A DNA stretch of 43,279 nt from an uncultured Novosphingobium sp. (GTDB taxonomy: Bacteria > Pseudomonadota > Alphaproteobacteria > Sphingomonadales > Sphingomonadaceae), in assembly GCA_937996535.1 (NCBI GenBank), contig CALKVF010000051.1:1-43279 (forward strand). Direction: 5' to 3'. The notes beneath the pieces were generated by a model that saw nothing but the letters and a program-made list of their open reading frames with translations, made no database searches and had not been told where the DNA came from. Positions 5,976 to 14,421 of the stretch are shown here, in pieces. Within the stretch, counting starts at the first letter, position 1. Every line of letters begins with the position of its first letter. A program made the position numbers and the translations under genes.

Positions 5976-8495
5976 TTAGTACTTGGCGCCGATGCGCAGA
6001 CCGAAGGTGCGCGGCTGGTTCGGCACAATGTAGGTGCGGGTGCACAGGCCGCACTGGACGTAGCGGCCCAGATCGCCCCGCTCATCGAGCACGTTGGTCA
6101 CGAACAGTTCGAAGTTGAACTTGTCCCAATCCGCACCGAAGGCGAGGTTGGCCTGAGCAAAGGCGCCCAGATCGCCCATCAGCGCCGCATTCGCCGTGCG
6201 CAGGTCCGACGGGGCCGAGCCCTGATAGGTCAGGTTGAGCTGGCCATAAGCCTTGGCCGCGCCCACCGGCACGCTGTAGCGCGCGGTCCCGCTCATCTTG
6301 AACTTCGGCGTGATCGGCAGGCGGCTGCCAGCCGGCGCGTCGATCGAGTTGCCACCGGTCGCGCAGGTGTAAGTTGCGTCGATCGCGTGGCACAGGTTCT
6401 GGCGGGTCTTGGCGTCGGTATAGGCCGCGGCCAGGTTGACCGTCAGCGGACCGGCGAAGACCGAGGCATCAAGATCGAAACCACGGATCCGCGCGTTCGG
6501 ACCATTGGTGATGATCGTGAAGCTGTTCGGGCCAAGGTAGCTGAACTGGAAGTGCTCCCAATCCTGCTGGTAGAGCGCGCCGTTGAAACGGATCAGCCCA
6601 TCGGCCAGCGTGGTCTTGAAGCCCACTTCGTAGTTCATCAGGTAATCGGGGTTATAGGCCCCGAAATCGCCGCGGCGGTTGATCCCGCCGGGGCGGAAGC
6701 CCTTGCTGACCGTGGCATAGACCATCGCGTCCTTGCTCGGCTTCCAGGTCGCGTTGAAGCGATAGGTCACCCCGTCGCCCTTGGCGCGGGTCGGGATCGC
6801 GGTGCCGCCGCTCCAGACGCCAAGGTTGGTGCAGGGGCTGCCCGCGACCACGCCCGGCGCCAGAGTGACTCCGGCGGTGCCGAACACGTCGATCAGGCGC
6901 GCGCCGGTGGTGGTGAAGCACTGGATCGCCCCGGTGCGCGAGCTATAGGCCGCGTTCTTGGGCGAAGCGGTGAAGTTGCTGCCCGGGTTGCGGCCAAAGC
7001 CGAAGAACCCGATCAGCGAGTTGTCATACTTGAACACGCGCGCGCCGCCGGTGACGGTCACGGTCGGATCGATGTCCCACGACACTTCGCCGAACGCCGC
7101 ATAGTCCTTGTCGACGCGTTCCTGCTGGGTCAGCCAGAGCGTGCCGGGATGGCCGTTGACCGAGACGTTCGGCCCCAGACCCGGGATCTGGTAGTCCTGA
7201 TGGATCAGGTTCGACTGGCGCTGGAAGAACACCCCGCCGACCACGCGGACCGGCTGGTCCGAGGGCGAAGCCAGGCGCAGTTCCTGGCTCAGCTTCTTGA
7301 AGTGATCGGTGCCGATGACCTTCTGGCGCGGATCGATCGTGTTGCCGGCCGCATCCTGATAGGCAAAGTAATAGGCCAAGCCGCCGACGCTTTCGTAGTA
7401 GCTGTCATAGGCTTCGGAATAGTCGGTGTAATCGCTTTCCGAGTAGGTCTTGCGATCAAGATAGGCCCCGGCATAGGTCAGATCCCAGTTGCCGATCTTG
7501 CCTTCGATGGTCAGCGCGGCCTGCACGAACTTGTCGTTGCGCAGATCCTTGTAGAAGTGCTGGTACTGCAGGTCGCCGACGGTCGGATCGTAGCCGTAGT
7601 TCCCGTGGCTCTTGGTTTCCTGGTACAGGGCCGAAGGGGTCACGGTCCAGTTGTCGTCCAGATCAACCTTGAGCGCGGCGCGCCCGCCATAGGTTTCGGT
7701 GTAGTTGGCGTTGTTCTTGACCAGCGCGGCATTGCTGACCGAAACGCCGTCCTTGAGGCAGCCGGTGGCATTGCCCGAGCTGTCGAACAGGGTGGTGCCG
7801 CAGAAGGTGCGGCGGCCGGCGACGTTGTCGATGAAGCCGGCGTCGCGCTGCCAGAACCCGACCACGCGCAGCGCAGCCTGTTCGGACAGCGGCGTGTTGA
7901 TCATGCCTTCGAGCTTGCCGCCCACACCGCCCTTGTGGACGGTGTTGATTTCACCATCGACGCGGGCGTCGAACCCGGCGGTCGAGGGCTTGTTGGTGAT
8001 GATGCGGATCGTGCCGGCTTCCGACGAGGCGCCATAGAGCGTGCCCTGCGGCCCCGAGAGGCTTTCGATGCGGGCGATGTCATAGACGTGCACGTCAAGG
8101 TTGCCGCCGATCGTGGTCACCGGCTGTTCGTCGAAATAGACGCCGACCGAAGGCAGCGAACCCGAGTGGTTGCCATCGCCGCCCGAGGCAACACCGCGCA
8201 TGTAGATCACGTTGGTGCCCGGCGTGCCGCCCGACTGGGCCGAAACCGAAGGAAGCTGCTGCGAATAGGACGAGAAGTTCGAGATGTTGAGTTCGTCGAG
8301 CTTCTTGGTGCTGAGCGCCTGGATCGAGATCGGGACGTTCTGCAGGTTTTCGCTGCGCTTCTGCGCGGTCACGACGATGACATTGCTGTCCTCATTGGCC
8401 GCGCCTTGCGCGTCCTGCGCAAGAACCGGAGCCGAAACCATCGCGGTAGTGGTGAAAAGTGCTGCAAAGGCAGCACGGCGGGAAGCGGTGCGCAT
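5976..8495 (-). CDS. TonB-dependent outer-membrane receptor
   Basis: 839-aa TonB-dependent receptor that would take up an unknown ligand across the outer membrane. A signal peptide is present (MRTASRR then a hydrophobic stretch, ending near PVLAQ, residue 26). A TonB-box-like NVIVVTAQKR (about 38-47) is followed by the plug domain with QGTLYGASSEAGTIRI (about residues 145-160). The beta-barrel ends in the aromatic-terminated RIGAKY strand. The start is the ATG at 8495 with AGGGGAA upstream; the frame stays open 117 codons further but that stretch runs into the sulfotransferase gene. Two Cys near the C terminus (CGLC, last ~30 residues) could form a disulfide in a barrel loop. It lies 109 nt downstream of the TPR sulfotransferase. 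The sequence does not tell the ligand (siderophore, glycan or aromatic). Confidence 0.93.
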   Translation of the reverse strand: MRTASRRAAFAALFTTTAMVSAPVLAQDAQGAANEDSNVIVVTAQKRSENLQNVPISIQALSTKKLDELNISNFSSYSQQLPSVSAQSGGTPGTNVIYMRGVASGGDGNHSGSLPSVGVYFDEQPVTTIGGNLDVHVYDIARIESLSGPQGTLYGASSEAGTIRIITNKPSTAGFDARVDGEINTVHKGGVGGKLEGMINTPLSEQAALRVVGFWQRDAGFIDNVAGRRTFCGTTLFDSSGNATGCLKDGVSVSNAALVKNNANYTETYGGRAALKVDLDDNWTVTPSALYQETKSHGNYGYDPTVGDLQYQHFYKDLRNDKFVQAALTIEGKIGNWDLTYAGAYLDRKTYSESDYTDYSEAYDSYYESVGGLAYYFAYQDAAGNTIDPRQKVIGTDHFKKLSQELRLASPSDQPVRVVGGVFFQRQSNLIHQDYQIPGLGPNVSVNGHPGTLWLTQQERVDKDYAAFGEVSWDIDPTVTVTGGARVFKYDNSLIGFFGFGRNPGSNFTASPKNAAYSSRTGAIQCFTTTGARLIDVFGTAGVTLAPGVVAGSPCTNLGVWSGGTAIPTRAKGDGVTYRFNATWKPSKDAMVYATVSKGFRPGGINRRGDFGAYNPDYLMNYEVGFKTTLADGLIRFNGALYQQDWEHFQFSYLGPNSFTIITNGPNARIRGFDLDASVFAGPLTVNLAAAYTDAKTRQNLCHAIDATYTCATGGNSIDAPAGSRLPITPKFKMSGTARYSVPVGAAKAYGQLNLTYQGSAPSDLRTANAALMGDLGAFAQANLAFGADWDKFNFELFVTNVLDERGDLGRYVQCGLCTRTYIVPNQPRTFGLRIGAKY

Positions 8496-8604
8496 AATAT
8501 TCCCCTGAGTTTTGGACCCAATGGAACGACCCTGATTCCTGCGCGCGCGCGCGTCAAGGCGCAGACGCACGTTTGTTACGCAAGTGCAGCAAAGCGTGGC
8601 AGAT

Positions 8605-10215
8605 TTACCACGCCGGCGGAGCTGCCGGATAACAATCGAGCACCTCGCCCAGCGCCGCGCGCAGCGGATCAAGCTGCGCGGAATAGGGCTTCCAGCCTTC
8701 GGTCCCTTCGCGGAAGATCGGCTGACGCACCTGTTCGCTGCTGGCGGTGCGCACGGCGCGCTCGGTCTTGTGGAAGGCCAGGCAGCCCTCCTCGAATTCC
8801 ACCCCGCAGAAATCGAGCAGCGCGCGCACTTCGGTTTCGGTATCATCGACCATGCGTTCGTAGATCACGCGGTGGACCCGGCCCGGCTGGACCCGGTCGA
8901 TATGCGCCATCAGCCGCACATAGTCGCCATAATAGCGGCCCATGTCCTCCAGGCTGTAGCTGAACGCCTGGCCGCGCGCGAAGTGCTGCTTGAAGTTCGA
9001 GAAACAGCAGCCCAGCGGATGGCGGCGCGGATCGATGATCTTGGCATTGGGCAGCACCGCCATGATGAACACCACGTGCGCCCAGTTGTTGGGCAGCTTG
9101 TCGATAAAGAACGGGCGCTCGGTCTTCCGCTGGATGCGGGTGCGGCGCATGTAGTCCTCGCCGGCGCTGCGCAACTGTTCAGCCGAAAGCTCGGGCAGGC
9201 TCACGGGATAGCGCGGCTCGCGCCGAGCCAGCACCGGCATATCGGGCAGTTCGCTGGTGCCTTCGATCAGGCTGTGGCTGGAAAGGATTTGCTCGACCAG
9301 GGTGGAGCCCGCGCGAGGCATCCCCAGCACGAAGATCGGATCGGCGGCATCGCAGCCCTGCCCGGCCCGGGAAGCGAAGAATTCGGGCGTGGCGATCTCG
9401 ATCAGGCGATCGACATAGCGGCTGGTTTCCGCCGCGTCATAGTCCAGCCGGGTGCGCCGCAGGGCATTGCCCGCCGCGTAATGGGCAAAGGCGCCTTCGG
9501 CCACGCCGCGGTCCTCCAGCGCCTTGCCCAGCGCGAAATCAAGGTGGAAGCGGTCTTCCTCAGCGATGTCGCCGCGCCCCAGCGCCCCTTCCATCGCGGC
9601 GATGTCCTCGTCCGAAAACTTCACCGTCTTGAGATTGGCAAGGCTCCACCAGGCCTCGCCCAGTTCGGGCATCAGCTCGATTGCCTTGCGGTAGGCCGCG
9701 ATCCCGTCGGCGGTGCGGCCCACGGTCTTAAGCATATGGCCATAGCTCATCCAGATGCGCGGCTGGCTGCCCGCGCGCTTGAGCACCTGTTCGTAGAGCC
9801 CCAGCGCCTCGTCAAATTCGCCGATCCGGCCGAGTGCCGCGGCTTGCAGGTTGGCATGGCCGGGATTGTCAGGCTCTTCCTCGGCCACGCGGTTGAGTTC
9901 GGCAATCGCGTCTTCGGGGCGGTTCTGCCGGTAAAGCACCAGCGCAAGGTTGGCCCGCGCGGCGGTGAAGGCGGGGGACAGTTCCAGTGCCCGGCGCAGC
10001 AGGTTTTCGGCATCGCGGTAGCGCCCGATCCGCCCGGCCAGTTCGGCGAACATGCGGATCGCGGACACGTCAAACGGATCGTCTTTGAGGTGCGCGCGCA
10101 GCAGCGGCTCGGCGCGCGGAAGATCATTGGCATTGAGCGCCACGGCGGCCTCGATCAGGCGCGGGGGATACTTGCCAAGGCGTGCAAGCCAGCTCTGCGT
10201 GGTAACGGTTGCCAT
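8605..10215 (-). CDS. TPR-repeat sulfotransferase-family protein
   Basis: About 536 aa. The N-terminal half (about 25-200) is a run of TPR helices (e.g. RAENLL-type pairs with Ala/Gly at TPR positions, FDEALGLYEQVLKRA). The C-terminal half is a Sulfotransfer_3-type domain: PAPS 5'-phosphosulfate loop GMPRAGSTLVEQ with the conserved Arg/Ser/Thr, and the 3'-phosphate segment RHPLGCCFSNF about 100 residues later. It would transfer sulfate from PAPS to a protein or other acceptor held by the TPRs. The start is uncertain: the ATG at 10215 (MATVTTQSW) is chosen, but an ATG at 10233 and a TTG at 10248 are in frame and none has a clear Shine-Dalgarno. It precedes the TonB receptor on the same strand and is divergent from the permease. 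Confidence 0.85.
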   Translation of the reverse strand: MATVTTQSWLARLGKYPPRLIEAAVALNANDLPRAEPLLRAHLKDDPFDVSAIRMFAELAGRIGRYRDAENLLRRALELSPAFTAARANLALVLYRQNRPEDAIAELNRVAEEEPDNPGHANLQAAALGRIGEFDEALGLYEQVLKRAGSQPRIWMSYGHMLKTVGRTADGIAAYRKAIELMPELGEAWWSLANLKTVKFSDEDIAAMEGALGRGDIAEEDRFHLDFALGKALEDRGVAEGAFAHYAAGNALRRTRLDYDAAETSRYVDRLIEIATPEFFASRAGQGCDAADPIFVLGMPRAGSTLVEQILSSHSLIEGTSELPDMPVLARREPRYPVSLPELSAEQLRSAGEDYMRRTRIQRKTERPFFIDKLPNNWAHVVFIMAVLPNAKIIDPRRHPLGCCFSNFKQHFARGQAFSYSLEDMGRYYGDYVRLMAHIDRVQPGRVHRVIYERMVDDTETEVRALLDFCGVEFEEGCLAFHKTERAVRTASSEQVRQPIFREGTEGWKPYSAQLDPLRAALGEVLDCYPAAPPAW

Positions 10216-10282
10216 CGTCGCGACTAGAAACATGGTGACGCGGCGCAATCAAGCGGTAGGTTGCCGGGCGAGGGAGAAAGTC

Positions 10283-11569
10283 ATGGACAACACCGCGGCG
10301 CACCGGCTGGGCTTCGTCGCCCTGCTGGCGCTGGTCATCGGCAACGTGATCGGATCGGGCATCTACATGCTGCCGGCCACGCTGGCGCCGCTGGGCTGGA
10401 ACCAGTTCGCCGGCTGGGGGATCAGCATCGTCGGCGCGCTGTCGCTGGCGCTGGTCTTTGCCCGGCTGGGCGCGAAGCTGCCGCTGCCGGGCGGTCCCTA
10501 TGCCTATGCCGATGCGGCCTTTGGCCCGCTCGCCGGGTTTGCCACGGCGTGGTCCTATTGGGTGATGGGCTGGGTCGGCAACGGCGCGATCGCGGTGGCG
10601 GTGGTGTCCGCGCTCGACCACATCTTTCCCGCGATCGGGCGCGAAGCTGGCCTGCCCGCGCTGCTTGCGGTGGCCTGCGTGTGGACCGTGACGCTGGTCA
10701 ACATTCGCGGGGTCGCGCTGGCCGGGCGGGTGCAGGAAGTGACGGTCGCGCTCAAGCTGCTGCCGCTCATCGCGCTGGTCGGTCTGGCGCTGTGGCTGGT
10801 GCTGAGCGGCGCGCCAACCGCGCCCGATCCGGGCGTGCCGATCGCCACGGGGACCATCGCCACGGCGGCGGGGCTCACCTTCTGGGGCTTCCTCGGGCTG
10901 GAAGCGGCCACCATTCCGGCGGACAAGGTGCACGATCCCGCGCGCAACGTGCCGCGCGCCACGCTGATCGGGGTGCTGCTGGCGGGGCTGATCTACATCG
11001 GCATTTCCAGCGCCTTTGCCTTTTACATGCCCGCACAGACCGCGGCGGCATCGCCCGCCCCGGTGGCCGATTTCCTTGGCGCCTATTTCGGCAGCAAGGT
11101 CGCGCTGGCAGTGGCGCTGTGCGCCGCGATCAGCGCCTTTGGCACGCTCAACGGCTGGGTGCTGGTTCAGGGCGAAATGCCCTGGGCGATGGCGCGCGGC
11201 GGGGTGTTCCCGGCCTGGTTCGGGGTCGAGGGGTGCAACGGCACCCCGGTGCGATCGCACCTGGTGTCGAGCGGGCTGCTCACGCTGGTGACCCTGCTCA
11301 ACTACCAGAAAGGCATGGCCGATCTGTTCAATTCGATCCTGTCGATCAGTCTGGCTGCCGGCCTGCTGACCTATTTCATGGCCGCACTGTCAGCGCTGCG
11401 CCTGCTACCCGGCGACCGCGCGCTAAGCCTCGCCGCGCTCACCGCCGCCGCCTTCACGCTGTGGGCGGAATGGGGGCTGGGCGGCGAGGCGATGGCCTGG
11501 GGGGCGGCGCTGATTCTGGGCGGGCTGCCCTGTTACTGGGCGGTCAGGAGCGCAAGAGCTTCCGGATGA
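10283..11569 (+). CDS. APC-superfamily amino acid/polyamine permease
   Basis: 428-aa inner-membrane transporter with about 12 hydrophobic helices. The first helix carries the substrate-binding signature GNVIGSGIYMLP (about residues 16-27) typical of the APA/basic amino acid-polyamine antiporter group (AdiC/PotE-like). TM3 has the GGPYAYADAAFGP segment (about 70-82) and TM6 has TFWGFLGLEAATIPA. The ATG is preceded by AGGGAGAAAG. The 3' end overlaps the 3' end of the oppositely oriented FAD oxidoreductase by 26 nt. Substrate is unknown; given the BetI-like regulator 3 kb away, an amino acid or amine imported for the Rieske unit is one possibility, but the gene lies in the opposite orientation and might be independent. 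Confidence 0.88.
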   Translation: MDNTAAHRLGFVALLALVIGNVIGSGIYMLPATLAPLGWNQFAGWGISIVGALSLALVFARLGAKLPLPGGPYAYADAAFGPLAGFATAWSYWVMGWVGNGAIAVAVVSALDHIFPAIGREAGLPALLAVACVWTVTLVNIRGVALAGRVQEVTVALKLLPLIALVGLALWLVLSGAPTAPDPGVPIATGTIATAAGLTFWGFLGLEAATIPADKVHDPARNVPRATLIGVLLAGLIYIGISSAFAFYMPAQTAAASPAPVADFLGAYFGSKVALAVALCAAISAFGTLNGWVLVQGEMPWAMARGGVFPAWFGVEGCNGTPVRSHLVSSGLLTLVTLLNYQKGMADLFNSILSISLAAGLLTYFMAALSALRLLPGDRALSLAALTAAAFTLWAEWGLGGEAMAWGAALILGGLPCYWAVRSARASG

Positions 11570-13142
11570 ACGGACGGTCGGCCAGGATCGCATGGGCCGC
11601 GTTGTGGCCCGGCGCGCCGGTCACGCCGCCGCCCGGATGGGTGCCAGCCCCGCACATGTAGAGCCCCTTGATCGGCCCGCGGTAGTCACCGTGACCCAGC
11701 ACCGGGCGCGCGGCCCACAGCTGGTCGAGCCCCATGTTGCCGTGCATGATATCGCCGCCGATCAGCCCGAACTTGCGCTCCAGATCGAGCGGTGAATGGA
11801 TCTGCCGGGCGATCACGCTGGCCTTGAAGTTGGGCGCGTGATCATTGACGGTATCGATGATCAGGTCGGCCACCGTTTCGCGGTGGGTGTCCCAATCGAC
11901 CTTGGGATCGAATTGCTGGCAGAACAGGCTGGCGACATGCTGCCCCGGAGGGGCGAGGCTATCGTCAACCGTGCTCGGAATGGTGATCTCGACGATCGGC
12001 TTCTTCGACCAGCCATGCTGCTGCGCGTCGATGAAGGCCTGGTCCATATAGTCCATGCCCGGCGCGATGATGATCCCGGCGGTGTGGTGTTCAGCCTGCG
12101 CCTTGCCCGGAAGCACGGTGAAATCGGGCAGTTCGGACAGCGCAACGTTCATCCGGAACGTGCCCGAGCAGGTCTTGAAGCCCTTGATCCGGCGCTTGAA
12201 GTCCTCATCCAGATCGCCCTGATCAACCAGCTGGCGATAGAGCAGCGCCGGCCCAGCGTTCGACGCGACCACGCTGGCGGCGATTTCCTCGCCGCTTTCC
12301 AGCCGCACGCCGGCGACCTTGCCGCCATCGACCAGCACCTGCGCCACCGGGGCTTCAAGGCTGATCTCGACCCCGGCATCCTCGCAAGCGCGGGCCATCG
12401 CCTGGGTGATCGCGCCCATCCCGCCGATCGCATGGCCCCAGGCGCCGAGCTTGCCGTTCACTTCGCCGAACACGTGGTGCAGCAGGACGTAGGCCGAACC
12501 CGGGGTCGACACCCCAGCGAAATTGCCGACCACCGCGTCAAAGGCGAAGGCGGTCTTGACGCAGTCGTTCTCGAACCAGCCATCAAGGAAATCGCGCGCC
12601 GACTTGGTGAAAATGTCGAGCAGGTCGCGCTGCACGGCAAGGTCCATCTGCGCCATCGGCCAACCCTGTTTGGCCGCCGCGATCAGCGAGGTCAGCCCGC
12701 CGCCGACATTGGGCGGGATCTGCAGCGCCAGATCGCGCAGCACCCCGGCAACCTTTTCAAGCGCGGCGTCATAGCCCGGATAGGCTGCGGCATCGGCCTT
12801 GGAAAAGCGGGCGAACTCCGCCTCGGTCCGGCCCGGGCCGCCGCCCAGCTTCAGATAGTCATCGGCAAAGGGGAAGAAGTTCGAGACCTGCCGCTCGACC
12901 ACGCGGTAGCCATAGTCGTGCAGCTTCATGTCCGCGATCACCTGCGGGCGCAGCAGACTGACGGTGTAGCTGGCGGTCGAATTGCGAAAGCCGGGGTGGA
13001 ATTCCTCGGTCACGGCCGCACCGCCCACCACGTGGCGGCGTTCCAGCACGCGCACGCGCATCCCCGCCTTGGCGAGGTAGAAGGCGCAGGTCAGGCCGTT
13101 GTGGCCGCCGCCGATGATCAGCGCGTCATAGGTCTTGGTCAT
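11544..13142 (-). CDS. FAD-dependent oxidoreductase, phytoene-desaturase/PYROXD2-like
   Basis: 532-aa flavoprotein with an N-terminal dinucleotide fold (IIGGGHNGLTCAFYLA, residues 9-24, then VLERR near 33-37) and the C-terminal FAD motif of CrtI-type amine-oxidase/desaturases (MCGAGTHPGGGVTGAPGHNA, last ~40 residues). It resembles the PYROXD2 branch more than true carotenoid desaturases; no other crt genes are present, so carotenogenesis is not implied. It sits 36 nt downstream of the Rieske oxygenase on the same strand, with GGGGAC before the ATG, so the two are probably co-transcribed and might act on the same substrate or successive intermediates. Its 3' end overlaps the permease gene. The reaction is unknown. 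Confidence 0.87.
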   Translation of the reverse strand: MTKTYDALIIGGGHNGLTCAFYLAKAGMRVRVLERRHVVGGAAVTEEFHPGFRNSTASYTVSLLRPQVIADMKLHDYGYRVVERQVSNFFPFADDYLKLGGGPGRTEAEFARFSKADAAAYPGYDAALEKVAGVLRDLALQIPPNVGGGLTSLIAAAKQGWPMAQMDLAVQRDLLDIFTKSARDFLDGWFENDCVKTAFAFDAVVGNFAGVSTPGSAYVLLHHVFGEVNGKLGAWGHAIGGMGAITQAMARACEDAGVEISLEAPVAQVLVDGGKVAGVRLESGEEIAASVVASNAGPALLYRQLVDQGDLDEDFKRRIKGFKTCSGTFRMNVALSELPDFTVLPGKAQAEHHTAGIIIAPGMDYMDQAFIDAQQHGWSKKPIVEITIPSTVDDSLAPPGQHVASLFCQQFDPKVDWDTHRETVADLIIDTVNDHAPNFKASVIARQIHSPLDLERKFGLIGGDIMHGNMGLDQLWAARPVLGHGDYRGPIKGLYMCGAGTHPGGGVTGAPGHNAAHAILADRPFIRKLLRS

Positions 13143-13178
13143 GGAAAGTCCCCGGTGATTTTCTGGTATCTGGCGTGA

Positions 13179-14360
13179 TTAGGTGCGGCTCCAGCCCGGT
13201 GCGGGCGGGAACGGCTGGCGGGCTTCGGGCACGATCGTGCGGATCTTGCGGGCAAAGCTGCGCAGGCAGCTTTCGCTCGCCGCGATCGGACCGGTGCCAT
13301 AGGTCTTGCTGGTCATGCCCTGCTGGACCCGGCCGATCAGCCAGGTGTCCTCGGCATTGACCACCCGGTTGATCCGCCAGTTGGCATAGCGCACCAGCTT
13401 CATTTCGCGGCGATCGTCGGGCAGGCAATAGGCCACTTCGCGCAGCAGACATTCGGTCGGGCTGATCGGCAGCCACTGCATGAAGTCGATCTGGTCGGCA
13501 TAGATGTCGAACGCCATGTTCGGCCACAGCTTGTAATAGAGCCAACGCTTGTGCGCGGCTTCGGGCAGGTGATCGACCCGCGGCATGTGGGTGCGGTAGA
13601 ACTTCTCCCAGAAGTTCTGCCGGTCATCCTCCACCACGTCGCCATAGAGGCGGTCAGCCCAGCCGTGCGGCTCGATCCGGTAGCTGCGCCCGAACAGGCG
13701 GGTCAGGCCATCGTGGCTGACCGGGATGTGCAGGTTGTCGGAATAGTTGTCGCCAACGTTCTTCCAGTTGACCTCGCGCGGGCGCAGGCGAACCTCGTCC
13801 ATACGCTGCATATCGGCAAAGCGGTATTGCGACACCTCGTCCTCGAACGGGCTCATCATCGCCGCGACCGAGGGATAGCCGCCATCTTCGAGCCGCACGA
13901 AGACGAACCCGTGCCACACTTCCAGATCGACCAGGACCAGCCCGCTCTCTTCCAGCTTGAGCGAGGGATATTCGGACTTCATCGGCACGCCCGACAGACG
14001 GCCATCGGTTTCGTAGACCCAGGCGTGATAGGGGCAGACCAGCTTCTTGGTGCAGCCCGAAGGCCCTTCGACCAGCCGCATCGCGCGGTGGCGGCAGACA
14101 TTGGAAAAGGCGCGGATCTCGCCATCATCGCCACGGATCACCACCACGCTTTCGCCCAGATAGTCGATCGTGCGGTATTCGCCGGGGCGGGTGATCTCGT
14201 TCACATGGCAGACGATCTGCCAGCTCGGCCGGAAGATCCGTGCCATCTCCAGATCGAAGAATTCCTGATCGTGGTAGATCCAGCCCGGCAGGCTGAAATC
14301 GGCATCAGGATCGACATCGCCGCCTTCGATGCGGGTCACGATGGGGGCGAATTTGGTCAT
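13179..14360 (-). CDS. Rieske non-haem iron oxygenase, alpha subunit
   Basis: 393-aa ring-hydroxylating/demethylating-type oxygenase. The Rieske [2Fe-2S] ligands are Cys89-X-His91 and Cys109-X2-His112 (CRH, CPYH). The catalytic domain has the bridging acid and iron ligands in DNYSDNLHIPVSH: Asp208, His211 and His216; the third ligand is probably one of the Asp in DIYADQID (285-292). The start is the ATG at 14360 (MTKFAPIV); an in-frame extension to 14462 crosses the divergent regulator's promoter and start. No beta subunit, ferredoxin or reductase gene is present nearby, so it is of the alpha-only type and needs a reductase encoded elsewhere. Alpha-only Rieske enzymes include glycine-betaine, carnitine and stachydrine demethylases as well as aromatic O-demethylases; the substrate here is open. 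Its promoter overlaps the shared operator. Confidence 0.93.
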   Translation of the reverse strand: MTKFAPIVTRIEGGDVDPDADFSLPGWIYHDQEFFDLEMARIFRPSWQIVCHVNEITRPGEYRTIDYLGESVVVIRGDDGEIRAFSNVCRHRAMRLVEGPSGCTKKLVCPYHAWVYETDGRLSGVPMKSEYPSLKLEESGLVLVDLEVWHGFVFVRLEDGGYPSVAAMMSPFEDEVSQYRFADMQRMDEVRLRPREVNWKNVGDNYSDNLHIPVSHDGLTRLFGRSYRIEPHGWADRLYGDVVEDDRQNFWEKFYRTHMPRVDHLPEAAHKRWLYYKLWPNMAFDIYADQIDFMQWLPISPTECLLREVAYCLPDDRREMKLVRYANWRINRVVNAEDTWLIGRVQQGMTSKTYGTGPIAASESCLRSFARKIRTIVPEARQPFPPAPGWSRT

Positions 14361-14381
14361 GGTCAGGCGAATCCGGCAATG

Positions 14382-14405
14382 CTTGTTGGACGATCGTACA
14401 ACAAG
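14382..14405. promoter_or_regulatory. Near-perfect 24-nt palindrome, shared operator for the BetI-like repressor
   Basis: Outer arms CTTGTT and AACAAG flank a self-complementary ACGATCGT core; 22 of 24 positions obey the dyad symmetry. It lies between the divergent starts of the Rieske gene (14360) and the TetR gene (14422). It covers the -10 of the Rieske promoter and the -35 plus spacer of the regulator promoter, the classical arrangement for an autoregulated TetR-family repressor. Confidence 0.72.
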
Positions 14406-14411
14406 TGCTAG
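14383..14411 (+). promoter_or_regulatory. Putative promoter of the BetI-like regulator
   Basis: TTGTTG and TGCTAG are separated by 17 nt. The predicted transcription start (near 14418) is only about 4 nt before the GTG at 14422, and there is no Shine-Dalgarno, so the message would be leaderless or nearly so. The -35 and spacer coincide with the operator. Confidence 0.42.
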
Positions 14412-14421
14412 ACTGCGACAA
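14393..14421 (-). promoter_or_regulatory. Putative sigma70-type promoter of the Rieske/FAD operon
   Basis: On the minus strand TTGTCG and TACGAT are separated by 17 nt, each matching 4 of 6 consensus positions. Transcription would start near 14386, about 25 nt before the ATG. The -10 lies inside the palindromic operator, so bound repressor would block it. No clear Shine-Dalgarno is seen before the Rieske ATG. Confidence 0.5.

Noticed and set aside
8496..8846. N-terminal extension of the TonB receptor (117 codons)
   Set aside because: It overlaps the sulfotransferase 3' end and encodes Arg/Cys/Ser-rich sequence; the ATG at 8495 has a Shine-Dalgarno and opens a signal peptide.
6387..8963. An 858-codon open frame on the plus strand opposite the TonB receptor
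   Set aside because: It is antisense to a clear receptor gene. In GC-rich genomes the complementary frame of a biased gene often lacks stops. The translation shows no family motif and is rich in Arg/Ala/Gly/Val with no domain pattern.
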